A DNA stretch of 64,000 nucleotides, taken from Chitinophagaceae bacterium (GTDB lineage Bacteria; Bacteroidota; Bacteroidia; Chitinophagales; Chitinophagaceae). The position numbers were made by a program, and so were the translations under genes. The stretch is taken from contig JAEUVD010000044.1 of the NCBI GenBank assembly GCA_016787065.1, positions 1-64,000 of the forward strand, in the 5' to 3' direction. Within the stretch, counting starts at the first letter, position 1. Every line of letters begins with the position of its first letter. The notes beneath the pieces are model-generated. The model was not told where the DNA came from, did no database searches, and saw only the letters and a list, made by a program, of their open reading frames with translations. Below are positions 23,755 through 31,907 of the stretch, one piece after another.

Positions 23755-26499
23755 ATGATTTTAAGTTGGAATGAAATAAAAGACCGTGCCTTGCTGTTTA
23801 GCAAAGAGTGGGCTGATGCCTATAATGAAGAAGCCGAAGCCAAGCCATTTTTAGAAGCTTTTTTTAATATATTTGGAATTACACGCCGTAAGGTTGCTAC
23901 TTTTGAGGAGAGAGTAAAAAAGTTAGATGCCCATGATGGATATATAGATTTACTTTGGAAAGCTACCATATTGGTAGAAATGAAAAGCAAAGGCAAAGAT
24001 TTAAACAAAGCCATAAAGCAAGCCAAAGATTATGTAGATAGTTTGCCACAACATCATTTGCCAAAATATATTTTGGTATGCGATTTTGAACATTTTAGGT
24101 TGCTAGATTTAGAAGAAAACACCGAGCAACATTTTTTACTGAAAGACCTTGTGAAAAATGTACAACACTTTGGTTATTTATTAGGCTATCAAAAGAAAAC
24201 TTATAAAGAGCAAGACCCTGCCAATATTAAAGCTGCCGAACTCATGGGCAAGCTTCATGATAGGCTAGAAGAAATTGGCTATAAAGGGCATGACCTTGAA
24301 GTATATTTGGTGCGTATTTTGTTTTGCTTGTTTGCAGAAGATACAACCATATTTAACAAGCAACAGTTTCAAGATTATTTAGAATATCGCACTAGCGAAG
24401 ATGGCTCTGACCTTGCTTCTCGACTGCAAGAATTATTTCAAGTGTTAAATACACCCAATGCAGAACGCTTTAGTAATTTAGATGAATCGCTTGCCGATTT
24501 TCCGTATGTAAATGGCAAGCTGTTTGAAGAAAATTTGCGTACTGCAAGTTTCGATACCAAAATGCGACAAGCACTTTTAAATTGTTGCTACCTAGATTGG
24601 AGTAAAATAAGCCCTGCCATATTTGGCTCTATGTTTCAAAGTGTAATGAATCCAACAGAACGCAGAAATTTAGGTGCGCATTATACTAGCGAAAAAAACA
24701 TATTGAAACTCATAAAACCATTGTTCCTAGATGAGCTTTGGCAAGAGTTTGAAAAAGTAAAAGGAAACGAAAACAAACTAAGAAATTTCCATACACGCAT
24801 TAGCCAATTGCGATTTTTAGACCCAGCTTGTGGTTGTGGTAATTTTTTAATAATTGCCTACCGAGAGTTGCGTTTGTTAGAAATAGAAATTGTAAAAATA
24901 TTACTGAAAGGAAGAACCGTATTAAGCATCAACGATTATTTGTTGCTAGATGTAGATAAATTTTATGGTATTGAGTACGAAGAATTTCCTGCACAAATTG
25001 CTCAAGTAGCCATGTGGCTTATAGACCATCAATTGAACCTACTGGCTAGTGAAATATTTGGCAATTACTATATTCGTTTGCCTTTAAAGAAAAGTGCTAC
25101 CATAAAACATGGCAATGCTTTGAGGATAGATTGGGGAAGTTTATTACAAGTAGATGAGAACTATGATTACATAATTGGGAATCCACCATTTATAGGCAGT
25201 AAATTAATGACTTCTGAACAAAGAGTTGATGTTGCAAATGAATTTGAAAATATAACTGGCTCAGGAGTATTGGATTATGTTACAGCATGGTATGCTAAAG
25301 CAGTAAAATTTATACAAAATAAAAATACACAAGTAGCATTTGTTTCTACCAATTCAATAGTGCAAGGTGAACAAGTTAGTGTAGTTTGGAGTTTCCTCCT
25401 TAATAAATTTAATGCTAAAATTTACTTTGCACATCGTACTTTTAAATGGAGTAATGAAGCTAAAGGAAATGCAGCTGTATATTGTATAATAGTTGGATTT
25501 GGTTCAAAAGATAGAGATAATAAAAGAATTTTTGAGTATGAAGATATTAGTGGTGAACCACATGAAGTAAATGCAAAAAATATAAACGGATATTTAGTAG
25601 ATGCCCCTAATATTTTTGTAACAAAAAGAAGAAAACCAATTTGCCAAGTACCTGAAATTTCATTTGGAAGTATGCCTAATGATGGAGGTAATTTTCTTTT
25701 TACAGATATAGAGAAAAATGAATTTGTAAGAACCGAAACAATGTCTAAACAATTTTTTAGACCATTATTAAGTGCGCATGAATTTTTGAATGGACATGAT
25801 AGATGGTGTCTTTGGTTGAAAAATGCTGAACCAAGTACACTGAAAAATAGTAAATTGATTGCAGAAAGAGTTGAGAGGGTTAAACAAGTTAGAGAAAGTA
25901 GTACAAGATTAGCAACCAAAAAATTAGCACAATTCCCAACTTTATTTGGCGAAGATAGGCAACCTTCTAAGAGCTATATTCTGATACCAAGACACTCATC
26001 AGAAAATAGAAAGTATATCCCTTTTGGATTTTTTGATTCAAATTATATTGTGAGTGATAGTTGTTCATTTGTTGAAACCACAAGTTTATTTCATTTTGGG
26101 ATATTAATGTCAATTATGCATTTTGTTTGGGTTAAAAATATTTGTGGTCGAATCAAAAGTGATTTTAGATATTCAAATGAATTAGTCTATAATAATTTCC
26201 CATTTCCTGAAAGCCCAACTGATAAACAAAAGCAAGCAATAGAAGAAAAGGCACAAAGAGTTTTAGATGTTCGTACTAAATATCCGAATAGCAGTTTGGC
26301 AGATTTATACGACTCATTAACTATGCCACCTGATTTAGTAAAAGCTCATAATGAGCTAGATAAAGCAGTTGATATTACATATCATAGTCAGCCATTTACT
26401 AGCGAAGCCAAACGCATGGAGTTTTTATTTGAGTTGTATGAGAAATATACAGCAGGGCTATTTGCAGGAGAAGGGAAGAAGAAAAAAGTAAAGAAATAA
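23755..26499 (+). CDS. MmeI-type (type IIL/IIG) restriction-modification enzyme
   Basis: 914 residues, the size of MmeI-family single-chain enzymes that both methylate and cut. An N-terminal nuclease motif fits the family rule D-x9-E-x-K exactly (Asp65, Glu75, Lys77 in DLLWKATILVEMK). A helical linker follows, then the amino-methyltransferase with FLDPACGCGNF (354-364, SAM binding) and NPPF (476-479, catalytic), and a C-terminal target-recognition region (about 600-840). One protein with one recognition domain is enough for protection and cutting, so no partner is needed. It is followed after 14 bases by two unknown genes. The recognition sequence cannot be read from the protein. Confidence 0.9.
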   Translation: MILSWNEIKDRALLFSKEWADAYNEEAEAKPFLEAFFNIFGITRRKVATFEERVKKLDAHDGYIDLLWKATILVEMKSKGKDLNKAIKQAKDYVDSLPQHHLPKYILVCDFEHFRLLDLEENTEQHFLLKDLVKNVQHFGYLLGYQKKTYKEQDPANIKAAELMGKLHDRLEEIGYKGHDLEVYLVRILFCLFAEDTTIFNKQQFQDYLEYRTSEDGSDLASRLQELFQVLNTPNAERFSNLDESLADFPYVNGKLFEENLRTASFDTKMRQALLNCCYLDWSKISPAIFGSMFQSVMNPTERRNLGAHYTSEKNILKLIKPLFLDELWQEFEKVKGNENKLRNFHTRISQLRFLDPACGCGNFLIIAYRELRLLEIEIVKILLKGRTVLSINDYLLLDVDKFYGIEYEEFPAQIAQVAMWLIDHQLNLLASEIFGNYYIRLPLKKSATIKHGNALRIDWGSLLQVDENYDYIIGNPPFIGSKLMTSEQRVDVANEFENITGSGVLDYVTAWYAKAVKFIQNKNTQVAFVSTNSIVQGEQVSVVWSFLLNKFNAKIYFAHRTFKWSNEAKGNAAVYCIIVGFGSKDRDNKRIFEYEDISGEPHEVNAKNINGYLVDAPNIFVTKRRKPICQVPEISFGSMPNDGGNFLFTDIEKNEFVRTETMSKQFFRPLLSAHEFLNGHDRWCLWLKNAEPSTLKNSKLIAERVERVKQVRESSTRLATKKLAQFPTLFGEDRQPSKSYILIPRHSSENRKYIPFGFFDSNYIVSDSCSFVETTSLFHFGILMSIMHFVWVKNICGRIKSDFRYSNELVYNNFPFPESPTDKQKQAIEEKAQRVLDVRTKYPNSSLADLYDSLTMPPDLVKAHNELDKAVDITYHSQPFTSEAKRMEFLFELYEKYTAGLFAGEGKKKKVKK

Positions 26500-26513
26500 T
26501 AAAACATACAAAA

Positions 26514-27488
26514 ATGCAAGAACAACAAAATAAAAAGGAAAGTACCCTTAAAGTTAAAGTACCAGTTTATACAACAGAGGTAATTGAGAATCCAAATGAC
26601 CTATTTGGTGGGATGCAGTATTCTAATATGATTGAGTATGCAAGAAAAAAAATAGACGATTTTAATGTTTCAGGTGAATCAATAAAAATTGGCAAAAGTG
26701 ATAAGACAATTATCACGGAAATTTCAAATATTACTAGCCAAGAGTTTGCATTAAATAATATCCCTTATTTATTAATAAGACTATCTGCTTATGAATTGAA
26801 TGATAATGATAGAACTGTAATTACTAAAGAAACTATAAAACTAAGTCCATCTGATAAAGTAGGTCATGAAAATAACTATTTCATTTTATTCCCATCTATA
26901 AATGGATTAGCTGAAGAAGGTAAATCAATTCAACAATGGTTCGTATTTATTTATGAAGAACCAAATAAAATTGGTAGTGAACTAATTCGTGTCGTTAAAA
27001 GATTTTTAAGAATAGTAATGGACATGCCAGTAAAAAACATTAAGCCAGCTAAACTATTAGAAGAGCTTGAGAAGCAAAATAATTATCCTACAGTGGAATT
27101 AACCTTAACTGCAATTTCAAATGATATTGATGAAATAAATATTATTGCTCAAGAATATGCTGTAAGTAGCTACATGCGAAAAGCGCAAGTAATTCGTTAT
27201 GAAAAAATGCCAAAAAAAGATTTAATTGAATTAGTTACAAATAACACTTTCTTTAAAAATATTTTTAAAATTAAAACGTGTGTAATAAAGACAGGTGGTA
27301 AGAAAGACTTTAAATATAAAGCTGAATTAGATGAAGCGAATGAAGAATTAAACGAAAAGGCAGAAGAGATATTTAATATGTCATTTGAAATTTCACAGGC
27401 TGAAAAGGAAGATTTATACAAACCTGAATTTATTACTACCAAAATTTCAGATGTAATCAAGAATTATTTAACTAGTTATAATGAATAA
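26514..27488 (+). CDS. Unknown soluble protein of the R-M locus
   Basis: 324 residues, MQEQQNKKESTLKVKVPVYT..., soluble, mixed alpha/beta in the first 170 residues and helical at the end (ELDEANEELNEKAEEIF). No catalytic motif stands out. It begins 14 bases after the restriction-modification gene and overlaps by eight bases the start of a small membrane protein gene. The pairing of a soluble protein of about 320 residues with a small multi-span protein is seen in several two-gene phage-defence systems (Kiwa is one with the reverse order), but I cannot show homology. Function unknown. Confidence 0.8.
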   Translation: MQEQQNKKESTLKVKVPVYTTEVIENPNDLFGGMQYSNMIEYARKKIDDFNVSGESIKIGKSDKTIITEISNITSQEFALNNIPYLLIRLSAYELNDNDRTVITKETIKLSPSDKVGHENNYFILFPSINGLAEEGKSIQQWFVFIYEEPNKIGSELIRVVKRFLRIVMDMPVKNIKPAKLLEELEKQNNYPTVELTLTAISNDIDEINIIAQEYAVSSYMRKAQVIRYEKMPKKDLIELVTNNTFFKNIFKIKTCVIKTGGKKDFKYKAELDEANEELNEKAEEIFNMSFEISQAEKEDLYKPEFITTKISDVIKNYLTSYNE

Positions 27489-27915
27489 TCTTATAGATTT
27501 ATTGAAAGAACAATTAGATAAGGTAGCTAATTACAATCTAGCAGTATTTGGTATCTGTTTCACGGTTTTTACTGTATTATATGCGTTTATTTCATCAAAA
27601 AAAGATACACTTATTCAATTGAATGAAGAAATAAAGGTTACTGCAAATAATTTAGTAACACTTAAAAGATTTAAATTAATTCAGGTACTCATTGCCAAAT
27701 GGAAACGAATAAATTATGCAATTATACTACTTGGTACATGCTTTTTAATCCAATATTTAGTTTCAATTGCTGGAATTACATTTGTAAATAGTGCAAAAAT
27801 TCTAATGGTAATTAAAAATTTCTTGATTTGTACTTCTACTTGTATAAACATAGTAGCACTATTTTTTTTAGTTAAGTTCATTAGGAATTATTTTAAAGAA
27901 GTTAATTCAATTTAA
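27481..27915 (+). CDS. Small multi-span membrane protein paired with the unknown gene
   Basis: 144 residues with three hydrophobic segments: about 19-38 (LAVFGICFTVFTVLYAFI), 79-99 (AIILLGTCFLIQYLVSIAG) and 113-133 (FLICTSTCINIVALFFLVKF). A charged cytosolic loop of about 40 residues separates the first two. The start overlaps the upstream stop by eight bases, so the two proteins are probably made in fixed ratio. A membrane effector or sensor in a defence pair is a reasonable idea, not a demonstrated one. Confidence 0.75.
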   Translation: MNNLIDLLKEQLDKVANYNLAVFGICFTVFTVLYAFISSKKDTLIQLNEEIKVTANNLVTLKRFKLIQVLIAKWKRINYAIILLGTCFLIQYLVSIAGITFVNSAKILMVIKNFLICTSTCINIVALFFLVKFIRNYFKEVNSI

Positions 27916-27997
27916 TTTCACAGTCCCTATTTAATGTTCGTAAAGTTATCTTTTACAAAACATTATGATAAGTAACATAAACATTTAGGAAATATAT

Positions 27998-28028
27998 TTT
28001 GTCATTTTACAAACTTTATTTATGTTTG
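27998..28028 (+). promoter_or_regulatory. Strong Bacteroidota promoter of the XRE-ImmA gene
   Basis: TTTG (27998-28001), exactly 19 bases, then TATGTTTG (28021-28028): a full consensus match. The start codon at 28051 is 22 bases below. There are inverted TTTACAAA-like motifs near 27951 and 28007 that could be operators for the encoded repressor. Confidence 0.75.
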
Positions 28029-28050
28029 CCTCGTCTAATAAAAAGAACAG

Positions 28051-29082
28051 ATGAAAGGCAAGATAAATCAACGCTTAATAATAATTGCTCGTGAAACACG
28101 AGGATTAACACAGTACGAATTAGCTGAAAAGCTAGAAATTTCACCTGCTCACATGAGCAAGATGGAGCTAGGTTCTGTAGAAATTTATGAGGAGTATATT
28201 GATAAATTGGTAGATATTTTAGATTATCCAAAGTCGTTTTTCTACCAAGAGTATGAGCCAATGGCACCAATACTCAATCATAGACGCAGAAACATTGTAG
28301 CTCAAAAGCTAATTACCCAAATAGATGCTCAAATCAATGTGTATAGTATGCACATATCAAAGGTAAGCCATGAGTTGGGTATGCGATTTAATGCAATTCC
28401 ATGTATAGATAGTGAGAAATTTGGAAGCCCTTTTAATTGTGCAAAGGAGTTGCGCAGAATTTGGAAATTAAAAGAACCAGTAATAGATAATCTTACAAAG
28501 ATTATTGAAGAGCATGGCATCATGATAGTTTCTTTCAACTTTGGTACTGATAGAGTTGATAGTAGAACTGTTATCACACCTGATGGACAAGCCATCATTT
28601 TCGTAAACAAATCTTTATTAGGAGATAGATTACGTTTTTCATTGGCGTATGAACTAGCTCATCTAATTATGCACCATTGCGCCATGCCAAGCATGGATAG
28701 AGATATTGGTAGTGAAGCCAATAAGTTTGCAGCAGAATTCTTAATGCCTGAAAAGGATATTAAAAAAGATATGAAGGAAACTGTAAACCTTGATTTACTA
28801 GGCAAACTAAAGGTAAAATACAAAGTAAGTATGCAATCATTGGTATATCGTGCCGATGATTTAGAAATAATTACAGACAATCAAAAACGCTATTTAATTC
28901 AACAATTCAACCAACTTAAAATTCGTAAACGAGAACCCCAAGAATATGATGTAGCAAAAGAAGTACCATCATCTTTAAGAAACTTACTAGCCCAATTCAA
29001 AACAAAACACAAAGCCGATGCACACAAAATGGCTGAACTCTTGCATATTTCTCATGCCGAGTTTGTGCAACTTTATTTATAG
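28051..29082 (+). CDS. XRE-family regulator with degenerate ImmA/IrrE peptidase domain
   Basis: 343 residues. An N-terminal Cro/C1-type HTH (residues about 8-62: LTQYELAEKLEISPAHMSKM) is joined to an ImmA/IrrE-like domain. The expected zinc motif HExxH reads YELAH (200-204) followed by LIMHH, so the first zinc His is a Tyr and proteolysis may be lost or altered. Proteins of this kind keep mobile elements quiet and respond to damage or to infection. Its own strong promoter and its position between the defence genes and the recombinase suggest it controls one or both. Confidence 0.85.
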   Translation: MKGKINQRLIIIARETRGLTQYELAEKLEISPAHMSKMELGSVEIYEEYIDKLVDILDYPKSFFYQEYEPMAPILNHRRRNIVAQKLITQIDAQINVYSMHISKVSHELGMRFNAIPCIDSEKFGSPFNCAKELRRIWKLKEPVIDNLTKIIEEHGIMIVSFNFGTDRVDSRTVITPDGQAIIFVNKSLLGDRLRFSLAYELAHLIMHHCAMPSMDRDIGSEANKFAAEFLMPEKDIKKDMKETVNLDLLGKLKVKYKVSMQSLVYRADDLEIITDNQKRYLIQQFNQLKIRKREPQEYDVAKEVPSSLRNLLAQFKTKHKADAHKMAELLHISHAEFVQLYL

Positions 29083-29107
29083 TAAATTAAAATTAGTAAG
29101 CAAAAAA

Positions 29108-29341
29108 ATGAAAAAGGAAGCAGAAACTACTACACAAATTTTAACCGTACACACATTAAAAGAAATCGCTATTATGTATGGTGTTAGCGATAGAACCTTA
29201 AAAAAATGGCTATTGCCTTTTGAAGAAAAAATTGGGAAGAAGGTGGGTTGGTATTATTCGGTCAATCAAGTAAAGGTTATTTTTCAATCATTAGGCTTAC
29301 CTAACCGTACAATAGAAAACAAATCTGTCAATGTTGATTAA
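29108..29341 (+). CDS. Small HTH DNA-binding protein (paralogue of 8895-9158)
   Basis: 77 residues from the ATG at 29108 (MKKEAETTTQILTVHTLKE); an upstream in-frame ATG at 29018 lies inside the previous gene. The HTH (LKEIAIMYGVSDRTLKKWLL) is followed by PFEEKIGKKVGWYYSVNQVK and VIFQSLGLPN, matching the protein at 8895-9158. It lies directly before the promoter at 29376-29409, as its twin lies before the 8801-8835 promoter. Likely a DNA-binding regulator or excision factor for the recombinase; both roles are usual for such small proteins next to an integrase. Confidence 0.75.
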   Translation: MKKEAETTTQILTVHTLKEIAIMYGVSDRTLKKWLLPFEEKIGKKVGWYYSVNQVKVIFQSLGLPNRTIENKSVNVD

Positions 29342-29375
29342 ATTTTTTCATATAACGACAAAACCTAGCAGAAGC

Positions 29376-29409
29376 GTGAAAGTGCCAGTTTTAGGTGATA
29401 GTAGTTTTG
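29376..29409 (+). promoter_or_regulatory. Promoter before the recombinase operon, third copy of the box
   Basis: GTGAAAGT (29376-29383) lies 18 bases before TAGTTTTG (29402-29409), a full TAnnTTTG box. From GAAAGT to TTTG is 22 bases, as in the 9703-9738 site, and a TTTT tract follows the box as in the other two. The next ATG (29417) is only seven bases below, so the message may be almost leaderless. Confidence 0.55.
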
Positions 29410-29416
29410 CTATGTT

Positions 29417-29692
29417 ATGCCAAACACTACTCCTGAAAAAACACTTACAATTGCAACAAACAAGAATTATATACCATTCGACTTTGCTAAATTGCTTTCT
29501 ACAGATGAAATCATTTCTGTTTACAAAGAGCATGGCATTGAGCTCATTGAACAAGATGCTATTGAAGTTAGTAAATTTTTACAACAATGGTTGGAAGTGC
29601 TTTATTTACAATATAAACGAACAAACACAATAAAAGATGAGCAACAAAAGAGCCATATTATATTACCGAGTGAGTTCAGACGAGCAAGCTAA
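29417..29692 (+). CDS. Hypothetical protein upstream of recombinase
   Basis: 91 residues, MPNTTPEKTLTIATNKNYIP..., helical in the second half (TDEIISVYKEHGIELIEQDA). Its 3' end overlaps the recombinase start by 56 bases in another frame, a common layout for integrase operons. No domain recognised. Possibly a recombination directionality factor or a regulator, since such genes are often next to large serine integrases; no motif supports this. Confidence 0.6.
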   Translation: MPNTTPEKTLTIATNKNYIPFDFAKLLSTDEIISVYKEHGIELIEQDAIEVSKFLQQWLEVLYLQYKRTNTIKDEQQKSHIILPSEFRRAS

Positions 29693-31229
29693 AGGTTACA
29701 GCCTTTCTCATCAAAAGGAAAGATTAGAAGCCTATTGCAAATTACAAGGTTATGAAATCATTGCACATTACAAAGAAGACCATAGTGCAAAATCATTTGA
29801 ACGCCCTGAATTTCAAAAAATATTAGAGTTTTTAAAGAAAACGAAGAATACAGCCGACTATTTAATTTTTACTAAGTGGGATAGGTTTAGCCGAAATGCA
29901 GGTGATGCTTATAGTATGATAAACACCTTGCGAAAATTTGGTGTTGAACCACAAGCCATTGAGCAACCCCTTGATTTAACTGTCCCTGAAAATAAATTGA
30001 TGTTAGCTTTTTATCTAGCAGCACCTGAAGTTGAAAATGATAGAAGGGCTTTAAACATTCTTGCAGGAATAAGAAAAGCACAAAGAGAAGGGAGAGTTTG
30101 CGGTAGTGCTTTAGTCGGTTACAAAAATATTCGTAATGAAAAAGGCATGGCGTTGGTTGAAGTAGATGAAACTGTTAGTAAACTAGTGATATGGTGTTTT
30201 AATAAATTGGCTCAAGGAACAAAGTCAGTAGAGGATATAAGAAAAGAAGCACAACGAAAGGGTTTGAAAATGTCCTCTTCACATTTTCATCGATTCATTA
30301 GAAATCCATTTTATTATGGTGTTGTAAGAGTACCTAAACATGATAATATTGAAGAACACCTCGTGAAAGGCTTACACAAACCTCTTATTACAAAAGAATT
30401 GTTTGATAAGGTACAGGATGTTTTAAATGGCAGAAAAAGAGATTTACCTGCATTTGAATATCAAAAAGACATTTATCCATTAAGAGGCTATTTACAATGT
30501 AGATTTTGCGGACGACCTATAACGGCAAGTGCCTCAACAGGTAAAATGGGAAACAAATTCCATTATTATCATTGCCAAAAAGGATGCAAAGAAAGATTTA
30601 AAGTTGCTTTAGCAAATGACAAAGCGATGGAGATGTTACTCGATACTTTAACACTTGCTCCAGCCGCGAAATTATTAAATATGATGCTAAAAGGCTTTGG
30701 AAAAGAAAATGCCGAAGCAAACGAAATAGAGCAAAAAAAGATTGATGCTGAAATCAAGAAAATAAAAACTCGTTTAGACAATGCTCAATCATTGATGTTA
30801 GATGGAGAATTTTCTTTAGCTGATTACAAAACTATGAAAACCAATTTGGAGGCAGATTTGGAATCCTTACATGCCAAAAAACTAGCGTTACCTGAAACCA
30901 ATTCTGAAAAGGAAAAATTCTTATCGTTCTGCCTTGAGAATATCGAAACTTTGGGCAAAGCCTACGCCAATGGGACTGTTAGAGAAAAACAACTCTTATT
31001 GAGTTCGATATTTGAAGAAAATTTAGTTTTTGAAGAAAATAAATATCGAACTCCAAAATATAATAAAATCTTTTCGCTACTATTCAGTCTGGATAAGGGT
31101 TTGCGTAAAAATAAAAATGGGATTGAACCTTTAAAATTTGTTCAATCCCGTAAGGTGGAACTGAGGGGAGTCGAACCCCTGTCCAAACATATTCATCAAA
31201 AGCTTTCTACATGCTTATTTCTGAATTAG
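29637..31229 (+). CDS. Large serine recombinase (integrase) ending inside ssrA
   Basis: 530 residues. N-terminal resolvase domain with YYRVSSDEQ (catalytic Ser13), a recombinase domain (about 170-290; FHRFIRNPFYYGVVRVPKHD), a zinc ribbon (CRFCGRPITA ... HCQKGCKERF, residues about 287-325), then a coiled coil (about 365-425), the normal order of large serine integrases. The last 24 codons (from about residue 507, VELRGVEPLSKH...) are antisense to the 3' end of the tmRNA gene, so the present C-terminus comes from the attachment site. It overlaps the 91-residue gene by 56 bases. It should integrate the element at ssrA. Confidence 0.93.
   Translation: MSNKRAILYYRVSSDEQAKGYSLSHQKERLEAYCKLQGYEIIAHYKEDHSAKSFERPEFQKILEFLKKTKNTADYLIFTKWDRFSRNAGDAYSMINTLRKFGVEPQAIEQPLDLTVPENKLMLAFYLAAPEVENDRRALNILAGIRKAQREGRVCGSALVGYKNIRNEKGMALVEVDETVSKLVIWCFNKLAQGTKSVEDIRKEAQRKGLKMSSSHFHRFIRNPFYYGVVRVPKHDNIEEHLVKGLHKPLITKELFDKVQDVLNGRKRDLPAFEYQKDIYPLRGYLQCRFCGRPITASASTGKMGNKFHYYHCQKGCKERFKVALANDKAMEMLLDTLTLAPAAKLLNMMLKGFGKENAEANEIEQKKIDAEIKKIKTRLDNAQSLMLDGEFSLADYKTMKTNLEADLESLHAKKLALPETNSEKEKFLSFCLENIETLGKAYANGTVREKQLLLSSIFEENLVFEENKYRTPKYNKIFSLLFSLDKGLRKNKNGIEPLKFVQSRKVELRGVEPLSKHIHQKLSTCLFLN
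31106..31149 (-). terminator. Intrinsic terminator of ssrA
   Basis: GGGATTGAAC (31119-31128) and GTTCAATCCC (31140-31149) form a perfect 10-pair stem with an 11-base loop. On the minus strand the stem is followed by ATTTTTATTTTT, so it ends ssrA transcription five bases after the tmRNA end. It lies inside the recombinase frame. Confidence 0.8.
31154..31229. other. Attachment site region (attR side) in ssrA
   Basis: The recombinase frame enters the tmRNA T-arm region here and stops at 31229. The exact crossover bases cannot be fixed without the left end, but the 3' end of ssrA is the likely core. Confidence 0.45.
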
Positions 31230-31525
31230 TTTTCGAGGAAGAACAAGAACAGAACAAACTAATTCCTCCCTTATCCGGATAAGTCTTAAGCAGAAGTCAC
31301 GGCATTCCTCTGCAGCAATTCGTATTCGCTGATGTAGGCGGCCCAACGTAGGTTACGAATCTACCTGGAATGAGCGGCCATTATGACTATCTAATCAGAT
31401 TAGGCAGCCATAGCGAAAGAAGTTTCGCCATTTATGGTTTGAATATTCAGATTAACGTGCTAATTATCCAACGCACGACATGCTTACACTCTCAAAGACC
31501 TATGCTGTCAAAACCGGTCAGCCCC
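31154..31525 (-). ncRNA. ssrA: tmRNA
   Basis: The transfer-messenger RNA that frees stalled ribosomes. On the minus strand it starts GGGGCUGACCGGUUUUGACA at 31525 and ends GUUCGACUCCCCUCAGUUCC-ACC at 31154; the acceptor ends GGGGCUG and CAGUUCC pair with two G-U pairs. The tag frame ends NGETSFAMAA followed by a stop, a typical Bacteroidota tag with a C-terminal Ala-Ala degron. The CCA end is not fully encoded (ACC followed by TT). The 372-base length is normal. The element on its 3' side has left the tRNA-like domain intact. Confidence 0.95.
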
Positions 31526-31591
31526 GTTAAAATTTATTTTCTTAGCGTTTCTATTTTTCTTATAAACCCTTAAAACGAATAAATTTCAGTG

Positions 31592-31599
31592 CAAATCTA
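31592..31599 (-). promoter_or_regulatory. ssrA: Possible ssrA promoter -7 box
   Basis: TAGATTTG on the minus strand matches TAnnTTTG, but it is 67 bases above the mature 5' end and I see no good -33 box, so a processed leader would be required. Confidence 0.3.
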
Positions 31600-31624
31600 A
31601 TCTCTTTTTCTCACATTTGCTAAC

Positions 31625-31906
31625 ATGGAATTTCGTATCGCACCACTTCTTATGGCGTGTTTTCTTTGTTTATATCTTCTTTTTATTCATCCGGCTATCA
31701 ATGCTTCCATGCCGCTTAGTACCGCTAGTAAATTTTCCAAAGTGCTTGTTCCTGTAGCTTTACTTTTCATATTGTCGCTATCAACTTATTTTAGACATTC
31801 CTTTTATACAACCCGATTTAAAGCGGCATATTGGTTTGTGCAAGTTGTAAATGTTATATTACTTATATGGTTTTTTCTTTTCTTGCAACAACAAGGTATG
31901 ATCTAA
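31625..31906 (+). CDS. Small three-span membrane protein
   Basis: 93 residues with three hydrophobic stretches (about 7-25, 38-56, 70-88: LLMACFLCLYLLFIHPA, VLVPVALLFILSLSTYF, WFVQVVNVILLIWFFLF). No motif or family recognised. It lies alone between ssrA and two minus-strand genes, its stop one base from the end of the next gene. A CACATTTG box five bases before the ATG suggests a nearly leaderless message. Confidence 0.6.
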   Translation: MEFRIAPLLMACFLCLYLLFIHPAINASMPLSTASKFSKVLVPVALLFILSLSTYFRHSFYTTRFKAAYWFVQVVNVILLIWFFLFLQQQGMI

Positions 31907-31907
31907 T

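Larger units (their letters stand above)
1..31153. mobile_element. ssrA-integrated element, right-hand part (left end outside window)
   Basis: The right border abuts the 3' end of ssrA, and the last gene before it is a large serine recombinase pointing at ssrA, the usual layout for elements that use the tmRNA gene as attachment site. Three promoter-like sites with the same upstream box (near 8830, 9733 and 29380) and two paralogous small HTH genes at opposite ends suggest one unit. Cargo between them is a copper-resistance operon and a restriction-modification locus. No conjugation genes, terminase, portal or tail genes are visible in this part. The left border and the second attachment site are not in the window, so total size is unknown. 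That 1-23 kb belongs to the same element is inference from the shared regulatory features. Confidence 0.75.

Noticed and set aside
23755..27915. Calling the two genes after the R-M enzyme a Kiwa system
   Set aside because: Only the sizes and the soluble/membrane pairing agree; the gene order is reversed and I see no KwaA or KwaB motif.
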